NCBI GenBank assembly: GCA_036877525.1
Contig: JAZGTH010000066.1
Location: forward strand, 69,501-133,500
Source: Chromobotia macracanthus
Lineage: Eukaryota; Chordata; Actinopteri; Cypriniformes; Botiidae
Reading direction: 5' to 3'
Length of the DNA stretch: 64,000 nucleotides
Both the position numbers and the translations under genes were made by a program. Positions 54,083 to 64,000 of the stretch are shown here, piece after piece; the first letter of the stretch is position 1, and every line of letters starts with the position of its first letter. Below the pieces are notes generated by a model. That model was given only the letters and a program-made list of their open reading frames with translations, had not been told where the DNA came from and ran no database searches.

Positions 54083-55760
54083 ATGTAAATTTGTCCTGAT
54101 TCAGTCTTCACTGACAGTGAACAAGAACTCTCACAGGATGAATCAGATGCCCCACAAACCCACAGATATTATCACAGGGATTCAAGCTCCTGACAACAAA
54201 AGACTTGATGAATTTCAAACAAAACATAAAGATCCAGGACAGATTCAGTGTCTCTGTCACTGCAGACGAGCTCTTTGAACTCTTTAATATGCCTTATAAC
54301 ATCTCTGATCTCTTACTGTCAGCCTTGTGTTGAAGCTGGAGTTTTGATTGGTTGAAGCGGATGACACAGGAAGTACTTCTGTACTCTTTCTGAAGTGTTG
54401 TGTAATGTTAATGAGTGTTCTGGTAATGATCAGTGATTGAGTGTCTGATGTTTGTCTTTATGTGGTTTGAATATTGGTTGTTTTATTTCCTGTTTTCGGG
54501 ACTAAAGCACATCTGTTGATGAATACCATTTAAGCATATAACCATTTCATGTCTACGCATATTCTACACCATAGAATACAGAACGGACATCGAGTTCATC
54601 ATGCTAGAGGATTAAATATGCAATAATTTATAAACTGTTGATTTTTTCATTTACTATTGATTTTTTTCTCATAGTAGCAAATCTGATAGAAATTATAGAA
54701 AGTTAAACTCTCATCTGAGAGAGATATAGACAGAGAGAGAGAAAAGGAGAGACAGAGAGAGAGAGTGAATTGGGTGCATGACATCAGTTGATGAAGATTT
54801 TGAAGAATTTCAGTGGAGCCTCATATTTTACTGTATTTTTATTTCTTTGCTAAAATATTATAAAGAGGAAAGAAAGAAATTTGATCTGAGAGTTAGCTTC
54901 TGCAGAAGAGAAACCCACTCAAAATCTGTCTCAGAGTTCTGATTCTAGATCAGTTTTACTGGCTGGTTCATACAGAATTACAGTGTCACAAACATTGTCC
55001 AAAGTGACAGAAAACCACATGAAACAGAATGAGACTAATAATTGAGCCCAAATCAAAACTGCTTTTGACTGTTTTCTTGTTTTTTTACAGCAACTAATCC
55101 TAAATGACTTCAAAACATTCTGTCTGTATTTCCACATTAACTGACTCTGAATCAGTTCATTTGCTGATCCAGGTTCATGTCCGTTAACTCAAAAAGACTG
55201 TATGTACAGTGTTATTATTTTGCTTATATTTGCTCCTAATTTAATGATGCAGGATGATAAACACAGTTAAATGATGAAGGTATTTTGGTTTACTGAGCTG
55301 AGAAGAGGTTGTCTGTTTTAGTTTAGTTTGAAGAACATTTGGTTTAGACGTCCGTCAGAAACAGAGCAAGATTGTTTTCTCATAATGTACCAGAGCAGTA
55401 AATTAATTTTAGTTATCTAATATCAATGAGTTAAGCATCAGTGTTTGAGTTTAAGATGAAATTGTCTGCTTGTGTCATTTCTTCAGCATTTAAATCACAA
55501 AGTGCTTTTGCATCTGATCTGTGTGAGAGTTTAAATGCATGGATGCCTTGAGCTTCAGTGGCTGCAGTTATTCACAGGACAGATGCATGATGGGTGTCTG
55601 ATCTTTATACTCATTGGCTGTGTTGCTGGTTAGTTAAAGGACTGTGGAGCTGAACTGCTCAGATCTGTTTCTTCAAGATGCTGTAGATAAAGACTAACTG
55701 TCAGTGCGTATCTGCTTTATTTATTTATGCTATTATTAAAGTTTATAGAGACCAAACCAA
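54083..55760 (+). other. cntn1: cntn1 3' UTR (extent inferred)
   Basis: Noncoding and AT-rich, with a GA-rich stretch at about 54717-54765. The end is placed after the ATTAAA at 55735. Confidence 0.6.
55735..55740 (+). terminator. cntn1: Likely cntn1 polyadenylation signal (ATTAAA)
   Basis: ATTAAA in TATTATTAAAGTTTATAG, preceded by TTTATTTATTTATG and followed about 40 bases on by a T/CT-rich stretch. Confidence 0.55.
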
Positions 55761-58700
55761 AAACTCACTTGTCTCTCATTCTCACTTTGCACAGACGTTA
55801 GGCTATAGATTGGTTGATTGTTTCTTGATGAGGTCTGCAGCAGGGTAAATCATTAACCCTAAACTTGATCTGTGATTTGAGAAGTGAAATCTCAAACACA
55901 GTCTAGTTAAAACAGAGCCTTAGGATAGTCACATATTGTGTGTGTTTGAGTTATTAACACCAGTGTAGTTGAATTATATCAGGTGAACAGACAGTAATTC
56001 ATTCTCACAGTACTGAGAAACCTGCTGTGCTGTCTGACTCTCTAGCCCACAACAGGTTTAATTTGAGGAAAGTAAAAGTCATCATTGTATTGTATTAAAC
56101 TGATATAGATGAACAATCTTTGTGTCCATTGTTGAGTTGCAGAAGATTATTATAAATTTTCATGTTATCATTACTGGTGTAATGAATTTCACAGCACAGC
56201 CATTCGACAGTTAAAGGAGAATTATTGCTCTTCATTAACTGAAGATGAAGGTAGGTTAAAGGTTTATTTAATTACTGTTTAGTGTTAAAATTTTTTGAAA
56301 AATATTGTTTTAAGACATTTGTAGATTAAAGTGATGTGGGAGTGTTCAACTGGAAGATGATAAAACAGGTTATATCTTCTCAACTCTTCACTTTGTAATT
56401 AGACTGTGTGGTGGAGGTATGTTTTACACTGTTTTCATTGTTTAGCTGTATCAGGTTTAAGAATTACGGTGGCTTAAGAGAACAGCAATCGCTATACTGT
56501 AGACTAAACTCGCAAATTATGTTTTGTGTTGATACAAATATGTTTTTGTGTCTGATTCGCTTTATTTTCTAAACAATTCTAAATATTTTAAACGGCAACA
56601 AAAGTGTAATATTACTTAAAAAAGGTTTGTCCTCCATCAGTGTAGTTGTTCAAAAGCAGCAACATGCAGACAGTAACACTGATGTGATGAGGTCAGGTCA
56701 TTTACAACAACTTCCAGAACTGCATCTGTTATTTCAATCATGAGAAATGCTTTGACTGTTAACACTGCTAAAGGCAAATTTCTACATTCACTGGATTCAT
56801 TTAAATAGTCTTGTCTCATTTTCAATAGTAGTAACTAATAGTTACTCAGTTTAATAGTTAACCCATGAGTCGACTGCTAGGTTTAGCCTCACTGCATCAT
56901 AAAGTATACTGATATTGTACTAGTGACATTGTGTTATGTATAGGGTTATAACACATCTATATGTGTTATTTAAAGAGCATACAACTTAAAAACAGAGTAG
57001 GTGATGTTTTCCATTATATATATATATATATATATATAACTTGCCTATCAAACTGTATTTGCATACCTCCATGCAGCCGGCTCATGCACACAATCTTCTG
57101 CCGGTTTGTGTGTTGGAGGAGCCGTGCCTTTGGAGAGCACCGTGGAGGGAGGGCAGGATCTTATGCTTTAAATACTAGCTTCTTATTGCTGCCTCTCTAA
57201 AATTCAAATAATTAATATGTAAGAAATAATTTACTAACCCATGAAGTGTTGCTGGTTTCTCCGCCGAAAGAAATACGATACTGATTAACAACACGCTAAA
57301 TTTAAAAACTAAAACAAGATGCTAATATTCCATAAAACTGCTTTATTGTTTCTCCTGTATCACATGTAATGATAATTAATGTGTGATCATACCTCAGTGA
57401 TATCTCTGATCCCTCTGCTCTGAGATCAGAGTTATATCAGTTTGTGATGTCCACATCTTCTCGGGTCTCATTTTGTACAGTAATTTGTAACAATCACCAC
57501 TGGTGGCACATTGTAGATGTTCAGTTGTGTTGGTTTTTGCGCAATATGATGTTAACAACTTAAATGTCGTTGTCAGAAATGCAATCGAGTTATACTTACT
57601 ATAATTAAACGGTTACATGCCGCCGCATTCGCTACGTTTACAGAAACAGAGTAATATATTACATTATATTACATATATCACATATGTACATAACGTATAT
57701 TTTCTGTTTTATCTGATTCTGTATTTTAAAGACGTGTTGTAAAAATATATTTTAAGAATACTGCTGCAAAAGAAACTGCCTACCGCCACAATCTTTATAA
57801 CTCTAGAAGCGTGTTTTTGTTTAATATAACAATAAGAATGATTATTTTCTGTGACCAGAGAGGGGCGTTTACATTATGACACAAAACTTGCCCCCATCTG
57901 AGTGAGTTTTCTCCTGTCTACAACTATAATGTGATAAATGTGTTGTCTGTTATGAACTTATATGATGAAGTTTTGAATCCACATATGATCATTGTGGTGT
58001 TATTAAAGCAATACACGCCTGTGATAAACTGTGATCTAGGGCTGCAGTGTTTCTATCTGACCTGCAGGTGTCAGTGATGATCTTTCACCTGAACTGACAT
58101 TTTGTTCACAGCTCATTTCAGATATGAAGACTCCAGTTTTAAATATACTTTACAGTACCACGTAGATTTAGATGAAACAATTCTCTCAGTTTTCAGCCTG
58201 ATCATGTGTTTAAAGGTTCAGTCATTAAAATCTGATTAAATCAGACTGAAAGATTACTAATTATTTTTTACTCAGTGATTGATGGCCCTATTAATTTACA
58301 CATGATAATAAAGTCATGGAGGTTCTGCCAGCAGTTAAACCTCATAACTCTAGATGTATATTTTTGTGTATTGTGTTGCTTGTACACTGTTTGCCAGTCA
58401 TTAAACTGAGTCTAAAGCTCTTATTAATAATTGATTGTACATGTTTTAGAGGGAAAAGAATTAAACCAAGTAAAATCTCTTCAAGTAAAAGTGCAGATTT
58501 TGTGCTCTGGGTTACTAGTCACTGTAGGAAAATAACAGATCTGATTAGCCTCTTACTGCCAGTCTGTCAAACCCAGTTTGGTCGTGCTAATCTCTCCTTC
58601 AAGTGCTTATAGGAACATCTGTCAGATAAAGTTACTGCTGCTTGACCAAGTGTTTTATGATGGAGTCTGCACCACTGCTTCCAGATCAGTTCTCAGCGCT

Positions 58701-59604
58701 GCTCTCTGACTGAAGAAACGGTTTTTGCTGTATTTTCTCATCTAATGGACCTTTAGTGATGTTTCCCTGCATTACTGATGCTCTTATTGTGTTTTAAAAG
58801 ACTTTTATCTGATCTTGATGTGTCATTAGCGAATCACGGCCTCTCTTTACGACCACACAGCTATAAAAGCGTCCAGCCCTCATCAGATCTCATAAACCAC
58901 AGCGCTGTCAGCAAAGTTTGGTCATTAAGAAACATTTAAATGTAATTATTTATTGATAGCTCTTATGATTTACTGTATAAGTTGCACTTGGCTGAACTTT
59001 TATGCGCATTCAAAATTGGAGATGCAGCTTTACGGTCGTTTAAAGACTGCAGAGCTCAGATGTTAGCTTGGTACAGTCTGGGTGGAATTTATCATAAACA
59101 TTTCCAGTCTGATGAAACCCAAACCTTTCACATTAGCAGTGACTGAGGTTGCTGGTTTACATGCTGCCTGGCTGGTCCCAAATAATATAGTTCAGGAGTC
59201 TCCAATCTATGTTCCTGGAGGTCCACAGAGCTGCACAATTTTATGTAGTCACCTGGTTTCAGACCACAGTGTGAACTGGTTGAGCTTTGCTACTTCTGCT
59301 ATAACATTATTTAGACAAAATCATTAATGTTCTAAATTAATGTTTGCTTAGATACCTAAAATGATTTAGCTGCTCTTTCTGTGCATCCTACTCATATAAA
59401 CCTGTTATTTAAAGGCCAGTCATTATGTTTAAGGTGGGCTATAAACTGTTTGGTATCAAATTAATTGCATGGTCATTACAACAGTTTATTGTTATTGAGT
59501 TTATTGTGTGTTTTACGTGTGTTTGATAGCACTATAGCTGAAGTCCCCACACAAACATTTACCAGCGTGATGAAGATTAAACCTCAGAGACAAGGCGTTT
59601 ATGA

Positions 59605-59744
59605 AAGACGTTTTGCACACTCAGGCTTTTATTAGGACACAAAGGGAGCAAGTGAGTCTTAGAGTATAGAAGATCGTCAGTGCTCTACAGTTATGGGTCC
59701 CTGAAGGCCCCAGATCTTCCACACACTCCAGCTGGATTTCTGAC
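59605..59744 (-). other. Candidate terminal exon of an unknown minus-strand transcript
   Basis: On the minus strand a good acceptor (CTGTTTTCAG) lies just above 59744. About 110 bases later there is an AATAAA (plus-strand TTTATT, 59628-59633), followed by a T/GT-rich stretch. One frame reads QKSSWSVWKIWGLQGP, ending VEH and a stop. I do not recognise it, and no upstream exon was found, so it may be a noncoding transcript or chance. Confidence 0.25.
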
Positions 59745-60079
59745 CTGAAAACAGTTCAGTCCTGCATTATCACATTTGAATCTTTTATCACACATCGTTA
59801 GAAACATGGATGAAGTTTGCTATAATTAAACCATTTTAAACTTCAGTAAACTTCTTCATAACTGCATCTGTAAACAACATGAGAACTCATGAAATAAAGT
59901 AATAAAGCCCGAAAGTTGTGAAAAAACTCCTTATATGGTAAAACATGATGTAATACAACACACTAAATGTTTATTAAATCATAATCCTCATTAATTATTA
60001 TAAAAATAATTCACAGGCCAAATAATTCCAACATTATACTAGATTTAATTGTTTTCTAAAGAAGGTATTTGCCTGTGCA

Positions 60080-60175
60080 GAGGTTGCTAAAATGTTGTGG
60101 GTGGTTGCTAGGGTGTTCTGGTGAGTTGCTATTTGGTTTTTGAAGTGTTGTGGGTGGTTGATAGGGTGTTGCCTG
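60080..60175. repeat. Degenerate tandem repeat, GTTGCTAGGGTGTT type
   Basis: Three loose copies of GTTGTGGGTGGTTGCTAGGG separated by diverged sequence. Confidence 0.5.
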
Positions 60176-60514
60176 GTTTGCTTATGGGTCAGAAATGAAG
60201 AGTACAGTGAGCACCAGGACAGGTCTGTCCGTCCTTATCAAGGTTACCAAAGCAATCAAATCAATCAAAAAGCTCTCCACCCATAAAAGAACAACAACCC
60301 TATTTATTTCTACTGCCTATGGGTCTGATCTCTGACACACCAGACTGAGGCTGTGAATGGCTGGTGTTTTATATAAAAGTGGCCTCATGCTATTTAAACA
60401 CACAGCAACCTCTGAAGCCAAAGGGTCAGATGACTGGACAGTCCCATTGATGGCTCTCAGTAACACACACTCTGTGTTTAATGTACAGTCATGTTTTACT
60501 TTCATTTCATATAA

Positions 60515-60575
60515 CTTGAATGTATTGTAAGTCGCTTTGGATTAAAGCGTCTGCCAAATGCATAAATGTAAATGT
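60515..60575 (+). mobile_element. SINE/LINE 3' tail
   Basis: GTAAGTCGCTTTGGATTAAA, GCGTCTGCCAAATGC and ATAAATGTAAATG form the 3' end shared by many fish SINEs and their partner LINEs. No tRNA-like head was recognised upstream. Confidence 0.65.
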
Positions 60576-63221
60576 TTGTGGTAACATCTAATGATCAATT
60601 TTTAAGATAATATGAGATGAATTTATATTGTTTATAATGTAAACACATTCAATTTGAGTCAGTGTGTGTAAGTTTGATGCAGCCTGTGATGTTGGTGGTT
60701 CAGTTCAAAGGAGAACAGAGACAATTTGACTCTGATCACCCTTTAGATTTCAAAAGTTCTTGCTTAATCACAATTTCCTGCAGTCTAACTTCAGTCTCAG
60801 TGCAGTCTCGCTGCAGTCTCAGTTCAGTCTCAAGTGAACCGGGTTCACTCTGCTGTCGTCTCCTCAGATATTGTTATGATACTGTTAAACAGGAATATTT
60901 TCAGGATGTCGTGTTAACTGGGTTATGAGTGTTAACAGGGTTTGATAACTGGGTTAAGTCACAGTTTGTAAAAATTGGAATCATGTTAGTTTGTTTTCTT
61001 TGCTCACAGTATTGAGCAATGGTAACTCTGGGTGATGTTTATAATTTACATTGCAGGGCATCTGTCTACAGTGGGTAATATTTTTCTCTACAGTACTGTG
61101 TGAACTAATGTATGAGCACTCTGTAAAAACAAAGAATAAAGAATCTAGCTTGTATTTAATTACCAGCCACTCTTAGTCAACACCACTTGTGCACTTAATT
61201 GGTACGTTGTAAGTCTGTGATTTTGTCTGTTTTGATGGTGTCACTGTTGTTGTATGAGAAAGTGGAGCTTAAGTCTTCTTTTGTGATGTAAAGATGAGGC
61301 TACATGAGGGATGAGAGTGTTGAAGAGACTGATAGGATGGTTCCTGTCCTGTCACTCTGTTTCTGGTGTCTTTGGGGAAATAACAGTGTTGGTGTCAGTA
61401 AATGTCAGGAGCTCTTAATCAGGGTTTAAGATGTGGTCACATGACACGCAGACTGACGTTCTGCTGTGTGCTTTTTTACAACCTCCAGACAGGACTGAGA
61501 TGGAAAAAGTTTTGTCAGGTTTGACCTCAAGAAGTTCAAAGAATGTCACGTCTGTGTTGATGAAAATCAGATTCCATCAGAGGTTTCTCCTTAGGTGAAG
61601 CTCTGAAGCTCCCGTGTGTTGTTTCTTAAAAGCATGAAATGATATTTTTCTGATTGTACACTTTAGAATCATTTTAAGTGAAGGATCTGAAGCTGTGTTT
61701 GTGTGTGCACACTTGAGTGTCACATGACATTTAGAACTTGCTGATTGGCTTAAACAAAAAATGGCAGCATGCAGGTTGTGTGCATCATTGGCCAGCTGAA
61801 TAGTTGATATTTAGATGTATAGCAGTTATCCCTCTCTCTACAATACCCTAGCAACCGATCAGTGATGCCCTGGCAACCACATGCACCTCTGATATATATT
61901 CTTTTCATTCCAAATTATGCTGCTTGTTTTTGTTTTGGTCACAATGAAAAATGTGCACTGCCCAAAGATCAGCCAAAACCCCTGAATGTGATGAAGTTCA
62001 AATATGGCAGGAGATGAGGTTCGTTGCTATGGGTTGTCATGGTGACCTCCTGTTTCTTAGGATGCACCTACAGCACTGGGTGGGAGGAGACAGAGATGGA
62101 TTGAAGGTCATATAAGATATGAATTTAATTGCTTTTTTCTGTCGTGGCTGACAGTGACCCAAACCAAATTGAGAGTCAAGTGCAGTGGGTGGCAGAAGGA
62201 AACTGAATGAGTTCTCAGTTGCCATGGTGTCAAACTGTATCTCTCTTTCTTTTGCATATGTTTCCTATAAGGAGATTATCATGAGTTCTGGAGGTCCACA
62301 GCTTTAGTTTGCTGTGTAGAAAGTTTCATAGCAATGTCAGGAACTTATCTTCCACAGTAACCAGTAAGTCCCTGTATATTCTGGAAAATGTGTTTTTGAG
62401 ATGATAGAAGCTAATGGAATAAATATAGTTGTTGTTCTTTTGATTTGGGCACATGAGGAAGTTCAGGAGACTTTTCATGAGGATGGTGATGTGTATAGCA
62501 CTGTACACAAAACATTATTTATGTCTCAGTATATTTTCTGTTTACCTTGTGCAGGGTCTCTGAGAGCTGTAGTCTGTCTCTGTGTTTCAGGCTGAAAACA
62601 CTCTTCACGGGTAGTTTATTCATCTCATGTTGAGGTAAATGTTTACCCTCTTATTTCTAACTGGATAAAAGTGGAATGTTATTTGATTGATCTGAGATTT
62701 ACAAGAATTTATTCAGGGCCAGAGAACATGAGAGTAAACCACAGGTTCTTGTTTGTTGAAGGAGACTGACTGATGGTCTTTGTTGTTTACACCTTGTGTG
62801 TGTAGAGTTTGAATAGAGTTGTTTGTGATCTAGTGTCTAACAAATGTATTCAGTAACCTGATTTGGCATCAGATCTGTTACAGTATTTATTTGTTTAGAT
62901 GCTGTTGGGCTGCACCAAGTGACATTTGAACAATGGAGAAATTCATCTGATGTTTGAGATGGGACATTGATAATTTGTTTTCCTGATGAACGGGGAAATG
63001 AAGGATATTGCTGCTGATTGGTGCGTCAGCTGCTTCCCTGACTGACATATAATTGCATGTCATGGAGAGATAAGCTCACGTCACACCAGGAGACGCTGTT
63101 GATAGAGAATCGAGAGAATCTGAGAATCTGGTATTGTACAGCTAACTGAGGTTAATGAAAGGATGTGACTACACAGCTGAAGAGCTGATTGGTTCCTCTT
63201 CAGAACACCTCTGCAGTTTCC

Positions 63222-63355
63222 TGTAGCCCACTTGGTAGAGCATTGTGTCATCAGTGCAAAGGTTGTGGATTTGGTTCCCTGGGGATACATGTACTGATAA
63301 AGTGTATTTTGAATACACTGGAAGTGGCTTTGGATAAAATGCATAAATGTAATAT
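63222..63355 (+). mobile_element. tRNA-derived SINE, plus strand
   Basis: The head CTGTAGCCCACTTGGTAGAG has an A-box pattern. GGTTGTGGATTTGGTTCCC is a B box. The tail is GGCTTTGGATAAAATGC, ATAAATGTAA. Same family as the minus-strand copy at 19.79 kb, shorter and more diverged. Confidence 0.75.
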
Positions 63356-64000
63356 AATTAGCAATTAGAAGCTGGACACAATATGAATTAATCGGACATT
63401 ACATGAAGATCATTGCTGATTGTGTTTATGAAATCGGTAGCTCATAGTGACCTCATAGAAACTAATCCTTTGTCATCTTTAATCTTTATTAAGTCATGTT
63501 TCAGTTAACAGATCAGCACATTTCAGGGCAACAGTTGAAAGTTAATATTTTTAATTGTAGAAATGGAGAGGAACCTTCTGCTTGTTTTCTCAGCATAGGT
63601 TTAGAAGTATCTGAGATACAGGTGTGCTGTAAATCAGGCCTCTTGTTTATGTAGATGAATTATATATTGTCACCTTGACACCCAACTGACGAATCAGATC
63701 GCAGCACGGCCCTCGCTGTGTTGATGGGTGGGTGGGGTTTGACAGACATCCACCTGCCTCAGTATGTAGCTTTTTCTTCACTGAAAGCCACATTGATTCA
63801 TTAACCAATAAATATACTTGAGCCCGAGCCTGTCTGTCTGACCTCCGCCAAGTGTTTTAAAGCCGCACTCAATGCCCTTATCAGCCCGTCAGAGAATCCA
63901 CACAACCAGCGGCTGTCCTGTGCAGGCGGCAGAACAGATCACGTATTGATCTTAACAATCCTGAAATTGTTCTTATTTTCCCTGATGGTGCTGGAGATGA

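Larger units (their letters stand above)
55761..64000. other. Downstream intergenic region, no convincing protein-coding exon
   Basis: All long reading frames here are short and unlike known proteins. The region holds a (TA)n run at about 57016-57040, SINE pieces at about 60.52 and 63.22 kb, short GTTGCTAGGGTGTT repeats at 60.08-60.17 kb, and a possible minus-strand terminal exon at 59.6-59.74 kb. An isolated CTATAAAAGC at about 58860 could be a TATA box but no gene start follows. Confidence 0.6.

Overview
The window is vertebrate nuclear DNA. It shows GT-AG introns, polyadenylation signals, a CpG-rich promoter, (CA)n and (CT)n microsatellites and tRNA-derived SINEs. The SINEs, a relic that looks like Tx1/L1-type LINE ORF1, and interspersed repeats resembling teleost ones point to a teleost, plausibly an otophysan or cyprinid with short introns. 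No species can be named from the sequence.

Two complete plus-strand cell-adhesion genes lie head to tail. The first (coding exons 8952-25541) is an NrCAM-type L1-family protein: signal peptide, six Ig domains, four FNIII domains plus an optional fifth, one membrane span, and an ankyrin-binding tail with FIGQY and a terminal S-F-V. I reconstructed 30 coding exons whose phases all join. With every optional exon included and one surplus C in exon 5 discounted, they give about 1301 residues. The second (coding exons 43442-54082) is contactin-1: signal peptide, six Ig, four FNIII and a C-terminal GPI-anchor signal, in 23 coding exons and 1029 residues. Its probable promoter and first noncoding exon are the CpG-rich block near 30.55-30.71 kb, followed by a 12.7-kb first intron.

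Layout: 1-8.86 kb is upstream or 5' intron of nrcam, with a LINE relic at 3.9-4.65 kb and simple repeats. 8.86-26.94 kb is nrcam to its likely poly(A) site. 26.94-30.54 kb is a short intergenic gap. 30.55-55.76 kb is cntn1. 55.76-64 kb is mostly noncoding, with SINE pieces and a possible minus-strand terminal exon near 59.6-59.74 kb.

NrCAM and contactin-1 are known binding partners on axons. The pair mirrors the mammalian NFASC-CNTN2 and CHL1-CNTN6 neighbour pairs, so this looks like a retained copy of an ancestral L1-family/contactin tandem. The other notable points are an 18-bp microexon, a one-base C-run shift in the Ig2 exon, a minisatellite that has copied a cntn1 splice donor seven times, and an A/C-only low-complexity block that is probably an assembly error. 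I found no evidence of a wholly new biological system.
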